Below, in pieces: positions 1 through 9,310 of a DNA stretch of 64,000 nucleotides. The translations under genes and the position numbers were made by a program. The notes beneath the pieces are model-generated. The model did no database searches. It was not told the DNA's origin and was given only the letters and a program-made list of their open reading frames with translations. This stretch comes from Paracoccus aeridis. GTDB taxonomy: Bacteria; Pseudomonadota; Alphaproteobacteria; Rhodobacterales; Rhodobacteraceae. The stretch covers positions 1-64,000 of the forward strand of contig NZ_SELD02000018.1 of assembly GCF_004923205.2 (NCBI RefSeq). Reading direction: 5' to 3'. The first letter of the stretch is position 1. Each line of letters begins with the position of its first letter.

Positions 1-1887
1 CGTGCCGTTCGCCTCGGCCACTGCGGCCTCGATGCCGGCAGTGTCGACGTCCGTGGCCGTGGCTGCGGCCGGTGGGTCGGCTTCGGCCGGTGCAGGGCCG
101 GCGGACGCCGCGGGGGGATCGGCAGCCACCGGCGCGTCAGTCGGCGCGGAGGCCGGTTGCGCGGGTGCCGCAGCCGGCGCAGGCGCGGGTTCCGCCGGGG
201 CCGCGGTCGTGGTGGCGGCAGGCGCCGGAGCCCCCGACGCGGCGGGTGCGGTCGTACTTGCGGTCGCGGGCGCCGTCGACACGGGGGCGGGAGCAGGAGC
301 GGTAACCGCCGGCTGCGGCGCCGGCGTTTGCGGTGCGGCTGCCTCGGCAATCACCGGCGCAGATGCGGGCGCGGCGGCAGGCGGGGTGACGGGCGTCTCG
401 ACCGGAGCGGTGATCGCCGTAGCAGGCGCCGCGGTGGGCGCCGTGGCAGGTGCCGTCGTGGGCGCCGTCGCGATTGCCGTGCTGGACGCCGGTTCGGCGA
501 CCGCCGGCTCGTCCTCGACCGGCGCGGCGGTCGGTTCGACGTCGGGCGAGGCGACCTGCACCGGCGCGACGGACTCGGGCCGCTGGCCGCCGCTCGTGAA
601 GCCCCAGATCAGCGCAAGGGCCACGATCAGCGCCCCCAGCATCAGCAGCAGGCTGCCGACGCCGCCGCGCTGTCCGGGCTTGCGCGGAGCCGCCACCAGG
701 TCGCCCTCGGCGCGAAGGGCGCGCGCACGCTCGGCCCGGTCCAGCACGGCCTGCGCGCGCTCGTTCAGGGACTGGGCCGCGGGGGCCGCCGGGGCCGGTG
801 GGGTCGTCACGACTGCAGGTGCCGCCTCAGCCTTCGGACCGGGGGTCGCCGCAGGAACGCTCTCAGGCGCCGGGTCCTGGGCGGGCGCGTCGGCGCGTTC
901 GATCTTGTCGGTTCCGTCCGGGTGGCGCGAGGTCACATGCGCCCCGCCCATATCTGGCTGAGCGAGGCCGACCGTGGCCGCGACCGGACCGGACGCTGCG
1001 GGGGCAAGCACGTCCGCCACGGGCCTGGCGAAGGGCTTGGCGACGGGTTCGACCACAGGCTCGGCGCCCGCCTCGGGGGCGGGCTCAACCGGCGCAGCCG
1101 TCTGCCCGGCCGGTTCATCGCCCGGCACCGCCGCAGCCGCGACCGCCCCACTCTCCTCAGCCACCGGCTCGGCGGCGGCGTCTTTCGCGTCGCCCTTCGC
1201 CTCGCTGTCCTCTTCTCCGGCGTCCTGAGCCTTGGCGCCGTCCGCGCCTTCAACGTTCGCGCCGTCGGCCCGTGCGCCAACGGCCGCGTCGTCACCCTGC
1301 TTGTCCGCAGCATCGCCAGCGGCATCACCGCCGGCAGCAAGCTCGTCGCCCGGCAGCGTGTCGTCGTCGCTCAGCGGCGACTTCACATCCTCCGACGACA
1401 TCGAGAAGCGCGGCGCGCCCGGATAGACGCCTGCCGGCGGGTTGGCCACGAAGCCGCCGGGCGCGAAGCCGTAGCGGCGGGCGAAATCCTCTGCCTCGCG
1501 AAGGGTCTGCCGAGCCACGGCGGCGACGCGCACCGCGTCGGCCCCGTCCGCGCGCCAGTCCCAGGCGAGTTCGTCCACGGCATAGGGCGTCAGCCCGTCC
1601 AGCGCCTCGCCGACCCTTGTCCCGTCGCGCACGCCGGCCGCCTCGACCGAGGTGTACAGGATCTGGTCGTCGGGGATCACCAGCGCCACGGGGGCCGAGT
1701 TGCCGTTCGCCTGCCGGGTGGCGTCGCGCAGCACGCCGATCTGCACGCGGAAGTCGTGCGCGTCGAACAGCGCCCGTCCCCTTTCCCGCCACGGAGCCGC
1801 GCTTTCGGGCGGAGCCGTGCGTTCCAGAAGATGCACGGCGTCATTGCTGAAGGACAGGGCGAACTGAGACGCTGCTTGCGTGGTCAT
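1..1887 (-). CDS. Uncharacterised Ala/Pro-rich single-pass membrane protein (3' end outside window)
   Basis: The reading frame stays open from an ATG at 1887 to the left edge, so at least 629 residues are coded and the C terminus is missing. The first 150 residues or so form a mixed, ordinary-looking domain beginning MTTQAASQFALSF. Next comes a long acidic Ala/Asp/Glu linker, then one hydrophobic segment at about residues 405-427 preceded by basic residues. The rest is a low-complexity Ala/Pro/Thr region, probably outside the membrane. I do not recognise a catalytic motif. The layout (folded N domain, linker, single helix, disordered tail) suggests a cytoplasmic sensor or scaffold tied to the periplasm, which is inference. 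It is divergent from the SIMPL gene. Product unknown. Confidence 0.7.
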   Translation of the reverse strand, partial: MTTQAASQFALSFSNDAVHLLERTAPPESAAPWRERGRALFDAHDFRVQIGVLRDATRQANGNSAPVALVIPDDQILYTSVEAAGVRDGTRVGEALDGLTPYAVDELAWDWRADGADAVRVAAVARQTLREAEDFARRYGFAPGGFVANPPAGVYPGAPRFSMSSEDVKSPLSDDDTLPGDELAAGGDAAGDAADKQGDDAAVGARADGANVEGADGAKAQDAGEEDSEAKGDAKDAAAEPVAEESGAVAAAAVPGDEPAGQTAAPVEPAPEAGAEPVVEPVAKPFARPVADVLAPAASGPVAATVGLAQPDMGGAHVTSRHPDGTDKIERADAPAQDPAPESVPAATPGPKAEAAPAVVTTPPAPAAPAAQSLNERAQAVLDRAERARALRAEGDLVAAPRKPGQRGGVGSLLLMLGALIVALALIWGFTSGGQRPESVAPVQVASPDVEPTAAPVEDEPAVAEPASSTAIATAPTTAPATAPTAAPATAITAPVETPVTPPAAAPASAPVIAEAAAPQTPAPQPAVTAPAPAPVSTAPATASTTAPAASGAPAPAATTTAAPAEPAPAPAAAPAQPASAPTDAPVAADPPAASAGPAPAEADPPAAATATDVDTAGIEAAVAEANGT

Positions 1888-1971
1888 GGCCGGTCTTTTC
1901 GTTCTTGGCCGCCCGTCGTTGGTCCGCGGTGCGATCCGTTTGCTGCTCTCTCAACACGTACCGCAGAACGG

Positions 1972-1990
1972 GTTTCGTGAAAAGCGAAAC
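1972..1990. promoter_or_regulatory. Inverted repeat GTTTCG-N7-CGAAAC, possible operator
   Basis: A perfect 6-bp inverted repeat separated by 7 bases lies in the 193-bp gap between two divergent genes. The position and symmetry suit a dimeric regulator acting on one or both genes. No regulator is identified. Confidence 0.35.
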
Positions 1991-2080
1991 ACCATATCGT
2001 GAGGACACCCGAACGTTTTTTTCCGCGTTGCCGGTTCATGCGACGCTGCGCCGTCCAATCAGCCATTCGAGGGGTCATCC

Positions 2081-3043
2081 ATGTCGATCGAAGCGTCCGC
2101 CGCGAAACGCGTCTTGCGGTTCCGCACCGCCATTCCAGCCGCGGGGCTTCTGCCCACCATTGCGCTTTCCGCGATGATCCCCGCGACGGCCCTGGCCGCG
2201 CCCGCCTGCGGTCCGACCGCCACGCTGACCACGCAGGGCACGGGTGAGGCGCATGTCCAGCCCGACATGGCGACGGTCAGCGTGGGCGTGACGGTGCAGG
2301 CGCCGACCGCGCAGGCCGCGATGACCGACAACGCCGCCCGCCAGCAGGCCGTGATCGACGCGCTGCGGGCGCAGGGGGTCGAGCCGCGCGACATCCAGAC
2401 CTCGGGGCTGAACCTGTCGCCGCTGCAGGACTATTCCCGCGAGGGGCAGCCACCCGTCATCACCGGCTACCAGGCGCAGAACATCGTCACCATCACGGTG
2501 CGCGACCTCGGCGGCCTTGGCGGCGTGCTCGACCGGCTGGTCGCGGCGGGCGCCAACGAGGTGCAGGGGATCAGCTTCGGCCGCGACGATTCACAGGCGA
2601 CCGAGGACGAGGCGCTGCGCAAGGCGGTCGAGAACGCGCGCCACACCGCCGGGATCCTGGCCGAAGCCGCGGGGCTGGAACTGGGTGGCCTCGTCAGCCT
2701 GAACAACGGCGGCTACGTCAGCCCGCCGGCGCCGATGTACCGCATGGCCGCGCAGGAGAGCGCCGCCGCCGGCACGCCCATCCAAGCGGGAGAGCTGAGC
2801 TTCACCGCGAACGTGGGCGCGACCTTCGAACTGACGGGCGAAGGCGCGATGCAGGGCAGTTGCGGGATGGCGCCCCCGTCTCCGCCTGCCGCGTCCCCGC
2901 CCGCCCCGCCTCAACCCGCCCCGCCCCAGCCCGTGCCGCCCGGCCCGGCGCCGGAACCCGAGCCGCCCGTCCCGCCCGCCGCGCCGATGCCGGCCGACGG
3001 TCCGGCACCGGCAGGCGGCCCAGCCACCCCCGCGACCAACTGA
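2081..3043 (+). CDS. SIMPL (DUF541) domain periplasmic protein
   Basis: This 320-residue protein opens with a basic stretch and a hydrophobic signal sequence ending near ALAA (about residue 40). The SIMPL/DUF541 family pattern follows: TTQGTGEA, then D-A-V-GV-V at the first strand, and an ITGYQAQN strand-turn typical of the fold. The last 60 residues are almost only Pro, Ala and Glu, a disordered tail ending at residue 320. Family members are periplasmic or outer-membrane-associated oligomers without a settled biochemical role; some relate to oxidative stress. The start at 2081 has a GAGG ribosome site about 10 bases upstream. A strong hairpin terminator follows the stop. Confidence 0.85.
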   Translation: MSIEASAAKRVLRFRTAIPAAGLLPTIALSAMIPATALAAPACGPTATLTTQGTGEAHVQPDMATVSVGVTVQAPTAQAAMTDNAARQQAVIDALRAQGVEPRDIQTSGLNLSPLQDYSREGQPPVITGYQAQNIVTITVRDLGGLGGVLDRLVAAGANEVQGISFGRDDSQATEDEALRKAVENARHTAGILAEAAGLELGGLVSLNNGGYVSPPAPMYRMAAQESAAAGTPIQAGELSFTANVGATFELTGEGAMQGSCGMAPPSPPAASPPAPPQPAPPQPVPPGPAPEPEPPVPPAAPMPADGPAPAGGPATPATN

Positions 3044-3061
3044 ACCGTCGGCGCGAACGAC

Positions 3062-3088
3062 AAGGGGGCGCCGCAGCGGCGCCCCTTT
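3062..3088. terminator. Bidirectional intrinsic terminator
   Basis: A GC-rich hairpin with arms GGGGCGCCGC and GCGGCGCCCC is flanked by AA on the left and TTT on the right. It sits between two convergent genes, so it can serve both the SIMPL gene and metY. Confidence 0.75.
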
Positions 3089-3106
3089 CCACGCCGTGCC
3101 ATCGCG

Positions 3107-4408
3107 TCAGCCAGCGGCGGCGAGCGCCTGCTGCAGGTCGGCGATGATGTCGGCGGGATCCTCGATCCCGATCGACAGGCGGACGAGGTCCGGGCCCGCG
3201 CCCGCCGCGACCTGCTGTTCCCCGGTCAGCTGCCGGTGCGTGGTGGACGCCGAATGGATCGCGAGCGACCGCGCATCTCCCAGGTTCGCGACGTGGCTGA
3301 ACAGCTTCAGCGCGCCGATGAAGCGGACGCAGGCGCCGTAGCCGCCCTTCAGCTGCACCGTGAACAGCGCCCCCGCCCCCTTGGGATAAAGCCGCTCCAC
3401 CCGCTCGCGCCACGGGCTGTCGGCAAGCCCCGCATAGCTCACCGCCGCGACCCGGTCGTGCCCGGCGAGGTATTCGGCCGCCTTCACCGCGTTCTCGACA
3501 TGGCGGGGCATCCGCAGGGCGAGCGTCTCGATCCCCATCAGCGTGTAGTGGGCGGCCTGCGGGTTCAGGGTCATGCCCAGGTCGCGCAGGCCGATGGCGA
3601 TGCCGTGGAAGGTGAAGGCGGCGGGGCCGAACGTCTCGTGGAACTTCAGCCCGTGATAGGCGGCCTCGGGCTGTGACAGCGAGGGGAACCTGTCCGACGC
3701 CGACCAGTCGAACCGTCCGCTGTCCACGACGACGCCGCCGGTGACGGTGCCGTTCCCGGTCAGGTATTTCGTCAGGCTGTGGACGACCAGCGTCGCGCCA
3801 TGCTCGATCGGCCGGCACAGATAGGGGCTCGCCAGCGTGTTGTCGACGATCAGCGGGATGCCCGCCTCGTCCGCGATCCTCGCGATGGCCGGGATGTCGG
3901 TGACATAGCCGCCGGGGTTGGAGATCGACTCGACGAAGATCGCCCGCGTGTTCTCGTCGATCGCGGCGCGCACCGCGGCCTCGTCGTCGAGATCGACGAA
4001 GGTGGCGGACCAGCCGAAGCGGCGGATCGTCTGGCCGAACTGCGTGACCGTGCCGCCATAGAGCCGGGTCGAGGCCACGATGTTCAGCCCCGGCCCCATC
4101 AGCGGCAGCAGCGCAAGGATCTGGGCGGCGTGCCCCGACGAGCAGCAGACCGCCCCCGCGCCGCCTTCCAGCGCCGTGATCCGGTCCTGCAGCGCCGCGA
4201 CGGTCGGGTTCGTCAGCCGCGAATAGATGAAACCGACTTCCTGCAGGTTGAACAGGCGCGCCGCGTGGTCGGCGTCGCGGAACTGGTAGGCGGTGGTCTG
4301 GTAGATCGGCACCTGCCGCGCGCCGGTGGCCGGGTCGGGCGCGGCGCCCGCATGGACGGCGAGCGTGTCGAAGCCCTGGCGGCGGTCGGGCGTGGTCGTG
4401 TCTGTCAT
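3107..4408 (-). CDS. metY: O-acetylhomoserine aminocarboxypropyltransferase (sulfhydrylase)
   Basis: This PLP enzyme of the Cys/Met metabolism family makes homocysteine from O-acetylhomoserine and sulfide. It has 433 residues, the usual size for MetY. Visible landmarks are FDTLAVHAG at the N terminus, the YSRLTNPT segment, CSSGHAAQ, and the PLP lysine in HSLTKYLTGNG. The start at 4408 (MTDTTTPDRR) has AAAGGG 5-10 bases upstream. The frame stays open well beyond it, but that extension lies antisense to pepF and does not look like protein. A promoter-like pair lies 30 bases upstream. Together with sat/cysC further on, it covers part of sulfur assimilation into methionine. MetZ is an alternative name, but the sequence style is MetY. 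Confidence 0.93.
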   Translation of the reverse strand: MTDTTTPDRRQGFDTLAVHAGAAPDPATGARQVPIYQTTAYQFRDADHAARLFNLQEVGFIYSRLTNPTVAALQDRITALEGGAGAVCCSSGHAAQILALLPLMGPGLNIVASTRLYGGTVTQFGQTIRRFGWSATFVDLDDEAAVRAAIDENTRAIFVESISNPGGYVTDIPAIARIADEAGIPLIVDNTLASPYLCRPIEHGATLVVHSLTKYLTGNGTVTGGVVVDSGRFDWSASDRFPSLSQPEAAYHGLKFHETFGPAAFTFHGIAIGLRDLGMTLNPQAAHYTLMGIETLALRMPRHVENAVKAAEYLAGHDRVAAVSYAGLADSPWRERVERLYPKGAGALFTVQLKGGYGACVRFIGALKLFSHVANLGDARSLAIHSASTTHRQLTGEQQVAAGAGPDLVRLSIGIEDPADIIADLQQALAAAG

Positions 4409-4437
4409 GGGGAACCCTTTCAGTGGCGCTGGCCGGA

Positions 4438-4466
4438 AGGCTAGGCGGCGCCTTTGTGCCGCGCAA
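4438..4466 (-). promoter_or_regulatory. Putative sigma-70 promoter for metY
   Basis: On the minus strand a TTGCGC box and a TAGCCT box are exactly 17 bases apart, ending 30 bases before the metY start codon. Spacing and boxes fit the housekeeping promoter pattern seen repeatedly in this window. Confidence 0.5.
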
Positions 4467-4534
4467 TCGGTCGCGACGACGGGTGGTGCCGATGCGCCGG
4501 ACGACGGGAAGATCGTCCACGTCACGCCGGGCTT

Positions 4535-4551
4535 CGGGAACGCCGTTCCCG
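4535..4551. promoter_or_regulatory. Perfect inverted repeat CGGGAAC-GCC-GTTCCCG
   Basis: A 17-bp interrupted palindrome with 7-bp arms lies in the divergent gap between metY and pepF, about 70 bases upstream of the metY promoter boxes. It may be an operator for metY or pepF. It could also be chance in GC-rich DNA. Confidence 0.3.
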
Positions 4552-4633
4552 CCGGTCCGGGCCGCCGCGCTTGAACCCGGTCCTGCAAAGGTCCAAGTGT
4601 TGCCCGCAAGATCCCAAAGACCAGGAGCAGCCG

Positions 4634-6454
4634 ATGACCCGCCTTCCCGTCCGCGACGCCGAGAACGTCGGCGCCACCGATGCGACCCTGGGCAAGCTGC
4701 CGGACTGGGACCTGACGGACCTCTATCCCGCCCCCGACGCCCCCGAGATCGCCCGCGACCTGGCCGAGGTGGAAACCGCCTGCGCCCGCTTCGCCGCCGA
4801 CTACGAAGGCAAGCTGGCCGAGCTGTCGCCCGCCGGGATGCTGGAGTGCATCGAGCGCTACGAGCGGATCGACCTGACCTCCGGCCGGCTCATGTCCTAC
4901 GCGGGGCTGCGCTACTACCAGGACACGATGGACGCGGGCCGCGCCAAGGCGCTTGGCGACCTGCAGTCGAAGATCACCGACTTCACCACGCCGCTCGTGT
5001 TCTTCAGCCTCGAGTTCAACCGCATCCCCGACGAGACCTACGCGCGCGTCTTCACCGCGCCGGACGGTCCCGCCCGCTACAAGCCGGTGTTCGACCGGAT
5101 GCGCGCGATGCGCCCCTACCAGCTGTCGGACGAGCTGGAACGGTTCCTCCACGACAACTCGGTCGTCGGCGCGGCGGCGTGGAACCGGCTGTTCGACGAG
5201 ACCACGGCTGGCCTGACGTTCGAGGTGGACGGCGAGACGCTGGGGCTGGAGGCCACGCTGAATCTGCTGACCGACCACGACCGGGCCCGGCGCGAGGCGG
5301 GGGCGCGGGCGCTGGCGAAGGTGTTTGGCGAGAACGTGAAGCTGTTCGCCCGCGTCCACAACACGCTCGCCAAGGAAAAGGCGGTCGAGGACAAGTGGCG
5401 CAAGATGCCGACGCCGCAGACGGCGCGGCACCTGTCGAACCACGTCGAACCCGAAGTCGTGCAGGCGCTGCGCGACGCGGTCGTCGCGGCCTATCCGCGG
5501 CTCTCGCACCGCTACTACCGCCTGAAGGCGCGCTGGCTCGGGCTGGGCAAGCTGCAGGTCTGGGACCGCAACGCGCCGCTGCCGACGGAAACGCCGCGCA
5601 TGATCGGCTGGGACGAGGCGCGGGCGACGGTGCTTGACGCCTATGCCGGGTTCGACCCGCAGCTCGCCCAGCTCGCCGAGCCGTTCTTCGACAAGGGCTG
5701 GATTGACGCGGGCGTGAAGCCCGGCAAGGCGCCGGGCGCCTTCGCGCACCCGACCGTGACGACCGCGCACCCCTATGTCATGCTGAACTACCTCGGCAAG
5801 CCGCGCGACGTGATGACGCTGGCGCACGAACTGGGCCACGGCGTCCACCAGCGGCTTGCGGCGGAACAGGGGGAACTGCTGTCCTCGACCCCGCTGACCC
5901 TGGCGGAGACCGCAAGCGTGTTCGGCGAGATGCTGACCTTCCGCGCGCTTCTGGCCAGGACCACCGACCCCGCCCAGCGCAAGGCGCTGCTCGCGGGCAA
6001 GGTCGAGGACATGATCAACACCGTCGTGCGCCAGATCGCGTTCTACGACTTCGAATGCCGCCTGCACGCCGCCCGCGCCGAGGGCGAGCTGACCCCCGAC
6101 GACATCAACGCGATCTGGATGGAGGTCCAGATCGAAAGTTTGGGCGACGTGTTCGAGTTCATGCCGGGCTACGAGACGTTCTGGACCTACGTCCCGCACT
6201 TCGTCCATTCGCCCTTCTACGTCTACGCCTATGCATTCGGCGACGGGCTGGTGAACGCGCTCTACGCCGCCTACGAGGACCAGCCGCAGGGCTTCCAGGA
6301 CAAGTATTTCGACATGCTCCGCGCGGGCGGGTCGAAGCACCATTCCGAACTCCTCGCGCCCTTCGGACTGAACGCGGCCGACCCGGCGTTCTGGAACAAG
6401 GGCCTGTCGATGATCGAGGGCTTCATCGACGAACTCGAGGCGCTGGAGGCGTGA
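4634..6454 (+). CDS. pepF: Oligoendopeptidase F, M3 family
   Basis: A cytoplasmic zinc metallopeptidase that trims short peptides. At 606 residues it matches the PepF/M3B branch. The zinc motif HELGH is at residues 398-402 in the stretch TLAHELGHGVHQ, and the downstream helix carries the third ligand region LAETASVFGE. The ATG at 4634 has AGGAGC 6-11 bases upstream. The stop codon overlaps the GTG of the next gene, so the two are probably translationally coupled. A dipeptidase follows two genes later, and the trio would fit peptide turnover (inference). Confidence 0.93.
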   Translation: MTRLPVRDAENVGATDATLGKLPDWDLTDLYPAPDAPEIARDLAEVETACARFAADYEGKLAELSPAGMLECIERYERIDLTSGRLMSYAGLRYYQDTMDAGRAKALGDLQSKITDFTTPLVFFSLEFNRIPDETYARVFTAPDGPARYKPVFDRMRAMRPYQLSDELERFLHDNSVVGAAAWNRLFDETTAGLTFEVDGETLGLEATLNLLTDHDRARREAGARALAKVFGENVKLFARVHNTLAKEKAVEDKWRKMPTPQTARHLSNHVEPEVVQALRDAVVAAYPRLSHRYYRLKARWLGLGKLQVWDRNAPLPTETPRMIGWDEARATVLDAYAGFDPQLAQLAEPFFDKGWIDAGVKPGKAPGAFAHPTVTTAHPYVMLNYLGKPRDVMTLAHELGHGVHQRLAAEQGELLSSTPLTLAETASVFGEMLTFRALLARTTDPAQRKALLAGKVEDMINTVVRQIAFYDFECRLHAARAEGELTPDDINAIWMEVQIESLGDVFEFMPGYETFWTYVPHFVHSPFYVYAYAFGDGLVNALYAAYEDQPQGFQDKYFDMLRAGGSKHHSELLAPFGLNAADPAFWNKGLSMIEGFIDELEALEA

Positions 6455-6954
6455 TCGCCTTCACCCGGCCCCCGGGCGGCACGGCCACTGCGGCGATAAC
6501 GCTTGCGCCCTGCCCGCCCGCGCGGCTGGACCGGCTGGCGCATCTGCGCCAGCTTCCGGGCCAGTACGCCGCCGATGGGGCCGAGATGATCCGCGACGAC
6601 GCGGCGGGCATCTCGTTCCACGAGATCCGGCGCGGGGACGAGATCGTGGGCTGCTTCAAGCTCGACCCGCTCTATCACGAACGCCACGACTTCGCGCGCG
6701 CCTTCAGCATCGGCCTGCGCGGCGTGCTGGTCGATGCAGGCTCGCAGGGGACCGGCATCGGCCGCAAGGCGATGGGAATGCTCGGGGGCTACGTCCGCGC
6801 ACGCTTTCCCCGCGCGCGCGAGGTCGTGCTGACGGTCAACCACCTCAATCCCGGCGCGCGGGCGGTCTATCTCGCCGCGGGCTTCCGCGACGACGGCGAG
6901 GATTTCCTTGGCGGCGCGCGCGGGCCCCAGCGCATCATGAGGCTTGCGCTATGA
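6451..6954 (+). CDS. GNAT-family N-acetyltransferase
   Basis: This 167-residue protein has the acetyl-CoA loop of the GNAT fold in GSQGTGIGRKAM (about residues 98-109), followed by the beta-bulge region VLTVNHLNPGARAVYLAAGF, typical of the NxxAxxxYxxxGF signature. The start is taken as the GTG at 6451, which overlaps the pepF stop as GTGA; no ATG fits better. Its 3' end overlaps the dipeptidase start as ATGA. The acceptor substrate cannot be read from the sequence. Confidence 0.85.
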   Translation: MIAFTRPPGGTATAAITLAPCPPARLDRLAHLRQLPGQYAADGAEMIRDDAAGISFHEIRRGDEIVGCFKLDPLYHERHDFARAFSIGLRGVLVDAGSQGTGIGRKAMGMLGGYVRARFPRAREVVLTVNHLNPGARAVYLAAGFRDDGEDFLGGARGPQRIMRLAL

Positions 6955-8129
6955 GGCGGCTGCGACGGATCATCCTCTGGCTTCTGCTGCTCGTCGTCCT
7001 CGCGGGCGGGATGGTGCTGGCGTTCGGGCCCGGATACATCGCCGACACCCTGAACCCGGTGGATCGCAGCCGGGAATGGCCGGTGTCGGAAGAAGCCCGC
7101 GCGCTGCACCGGCGGCTCGTCATCGGCGACCTGCACGCCGACCCGCTGCTGTGGGACCGCGACCTGACCCGCGAGCGGTCCGAAGGCCATGTGGACCTGC
7201 CGCGGCTCGACCAAGGCAACATCGCGGTGCAGGTCTTCACGACGGTGACGAAAAGCCCGTCGGGGCAGAACTACGACACGAACAGCGCCCGGACCTCGGA
7301 CAACATCACGCCGCTGGTGATCGGGCAGTTGCGCCCGGTCCAGTCGTGGTTCAGCCTGAAGGAACGCGCGCTGGACCAGGCCCACCGGCTGAACCGCATG
7401 GCCGAAGAGTATCCTGACAAGCTGCGGCTGATCCACAGCCGCGCCGATCTTGAAACGCTCCTCGCGGAACGCGCCGGCGGCAGCCGCGTCATCGGCGCGG
7501 TGCTTGGGATGGAGGGCGCGCACCCGCTGGAAGGCGACCTTGCCAACCTCACGGTGATGGAGGGCGCGGGCTTCCGGCTGATCGGCCTCACCCACTTCTT
7601 CGACAACGAGGCGGGGGGGTCGCTGCATGGCGAAAGCAACGCGGGGCTCACCGATTTCGGCCGCGCGCTGGTGCGCGAGATGGTGGACCGCCGGATCATC
7701 ATCGACCTCGCCCACGCCTCGCCGCAGATGGTGCGCGACGTGCTGGCGATGCCCGGCACGCGGCCCATCGTCAGCCACACCGGCATCCGCAGCGTCTGCG
7801 ACAACCACCGCAACCTTCCCGACGACCTGATGCGGCAGGTCGCGGCGAAGGGCGGCATCGTCGGCATCGGCTTCTGGGAGGAAGCGACCTGCGACGACTC
7901 GCCCGCCGGGATCGCGCGGTCGATCGTCGCCGCGGTCGAGTTGCTGGGCGAGGATGCCGTCGCGCTCGGGTCCGACTGGGACGGCTCGGTGCCGACCACC
8001 TTCGACGCGGCGGGGCTGCCCGCGCTGACGCAGGCGCTGGTCGACGAAGGCATGCCCGAGGAGCGGATCGCCAAGGTCATGGGCGGCAACATGATGCGCT
8101 ACCTGTCCGAAACGCTGCCGCCGGGCTGA
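6951..8129 (+). CDS. Membrane dipeptidase, renal dipeptidase (M19) family
   Basis: This 392-residue zinc dipeptidase has an N-terminal signal anchor (LLLLVVLAGGMVLAF, about residues 11-25), so the catalytic domain should face the periplasm. M19 landmarks are the metal pair in IGDLHADPLLW (usually DxHxD), the central glutamate region LGMEGAHPLEG, GLTHFFDNE, IIDLAHAS, and VSHTGIRSVCDN, with ALGSDWDG near the C terminus. The start overlaps the acetyltransferase stop (ATGA), making a coupled three-gene unit with pepF. Known substrates of the family are L,L- and L,D-dipeptides; the one used here is unknown. Confidence 0.9.
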   Translation: MRRLRRIILWLLLLVVLAGGMVLAFGPGYIADTLNPVDRSREWPVSEEARALHRRLVIGDLHADPLLWDRDLTRERSEGHVDLPRLDQGNIAVQVFTTVTKSPSGQNYDTNSARTSDNITPLVIGQLRPVQSWFSLKERALDQAHRLNRMAEEYPDKLRLIHSRADLETLLAERAGGSRVIGAVLGMEGAHPLEGDLANLTVMEGAGFRLIGLTHFFDNEAGGSLHGESNAGLTDFGRALVREMVDRRIIIDLAHASPQMVRDVLAMPGTRPIVSHTGIRSVCDNHRNLPDDLMRQVAAKGGIVGIGFWEEATCDDSPAGIARSIVAAVELLGEDAVALGSDWDGSVPTTFDAAGLPALTQALVDEGMPEERIAKVMGGNMMRYLSETLPPG

Positions 8130-8168
8130 GGCGTGGCGTTGCCCCGGGCACCGACGCAGACGGGTTGC

Positions 8169-8190
8169 GCCGGGCAGCATCACGCCCGGC
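8169..8190. terminator. Possible terminator hairpin between convergent genes
   Basis: The 7-bp arms GCCGGGC and GCCCGGC are separated by 8 bases in the 116-bp gap between the dipeptidase and purK. There is no clear T tract, so the call is weak. Confidence 0.3.
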
Positions 8191-8245
8191 ACGGCAAACT
8201 TCGCGGAACGTCGCCGCGAGCGTGGCCGCCGACGCCGCCGGCCGA

Positions 8246-9310
8246 TCAGCCGTTCCGCAGGATCCGGTTGACGTGGCCCATCTTGCGGCCCGGCTTCACC
8301 TCGGCCTTGCCGTAGAGATGCACCTGCGTGTCGGGCGCGCGCAGCAGGTCCTGCAGGCGGTCCATGTCGTCGCCGATCAGGTTTTCCATGACCACGTCGG
8401 CGTGGCGCCGGCCGTCGCCCAAAGGCAGCCCCGCGACCGCGCGGATGTGCTGCTCGAACTGGTCCACCGCGCATCCGGCCTGCGTCCAGTGGCCGGAATT
8501 GTGGACGCGCGGCGCGATCTCGTTCACGACGAGACCCGCAGGCGTCACGAACAGCTCCACCCCCATCACCCCGACATAGTCCAGCGCCGAAACGATGCGC
8601 GAGGCGATCAGCACCGCATCCGGCACCAGCCGCGCGGGCAGGCCGCAGGGGACGGTCGTGCGGCGCAGGATGCCGCCCTCGTGGACGTTGAGGCCGGGAT
8701 CGAAGGCCGCGACCGACCCGTCCAGCCCGCGCGCGACGATGACGCTGATCTCGGCGCTGAAATCGACGAAGCCTTCCAGCACCGAGGGCGCGTTCACCTG
8801 CGCCCAGGCGGCGGCGAGGTCGTCCCCGGCGGCAAGCCGGACCTGCCCCTTGCCGTCGTAGCCCAGCCGCCGCGTCTTGAGGATCGCGCGCCCCTGCCCC
8901 GCCATGGCGGCGGCGAGGTCGTCGGCGGAATCCACCGCGGCATAGCGCGCGGTGGTCAGGCCAAGGCCGGTGAGGAAATCCTTTTCGTCCACGCGGTCCT
9001 GGCTCACGGCCAGCGCGCGCCTGCCGGGACGGATCGGGACGATCGACTCGATCAGGTCCAGCGCGGCTGCGGGCACGTTCTCGAACTCGTATGTGACGAC
9101 ATCGACCGAACGGGCGAAGCCGCGGATCGCCGCCTCGTCGTCGTAGGTGGCGGTCGTCACGCGCGCGGCCACGTCGCCTGCGGGCGCGGGCCCCGGCTCG
9201 TAGACATGGCAGCGATAGCCGAGCCGGCTCGCCGCGACCGACAGCATCCGGCCCAGCTGGCCGCCGCCGAGGATGCCGATGACGGCGCCGGGCGCGAGCG
9301 GCTCAGTCAT
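8246..9310 (-). CDS. purK: N5-carboxyaminoimidazole ribonucleotide synthase
   Basis: An ATP-grasp enzyme of purine biosynthesis that carboxylates AIR to N5-CAIR using ATP and bicarbonate. The 354 residues begin with a glycine-rich Rossmann-like loop ([12 protein letters not shown]). ATP-grasp features follow, such as [14 protein letters not shown] and the metal-binding [15 protein letters not shown] stretch near residue 265. It follows purE and their reading frames overlap by 8 bases, so they form the classic purEK pair. Confidence 0.96.
   Translation of the reverse strand: MTEPLAPGAVIGILGGGQLGRMLSVAASRLGYRCHVYEPGPAPAGDVAARVTTATYDDEAAIRGFARSVDVVTYEFENVPAAALDLIESIVPIRPGRRALAVSQDRVDEKDFLTGLGLTTARYAAVDSADDLAAAMAGQGRAILKTRRLGYDGKGQVRLAAGDDLAAAWAQVNAPSVLEGFVDFSAEISVIVARGLDGSVAAFDPGLNVHEGGILRRTTVPCGLPARLVPDAVLIASRIVSALDYVGVMGVELFVTPAGLVVNEIAPRVHNSGHWTQAGCAVDQFEQHIRAVAGLPLGDGRRHADVVMENLIGDDMDRLQDLLRAPDTQVHLYGKAEVKPGRKMGHVNRILRNG

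Noticed and set aside
157..1980. Arg/Gly-rich plus-strand frame over the first gene
   Set aside because: The minus-strand frame has a normal N-terminal domain, an acidic linker and a membrane helix, while this frame is low-complexity throughout.
4409..4633. SAM-II riboswitch upstream of metY
   Set aside because: Alphaproteobacterial met genes sometimes carry one. I looked for its conserved pseudoknot segments in the minus-strand leader and did not find them; the predicted leader is also only about 30 bases.
4409..6343. N-terminal extension of about 645 codons to the metY frame
   Set aside because: It lies antisense to pepF, which has an intact HELGH motif and a ribosome site. MetY begins normally at 4408 with its own ribosome site.
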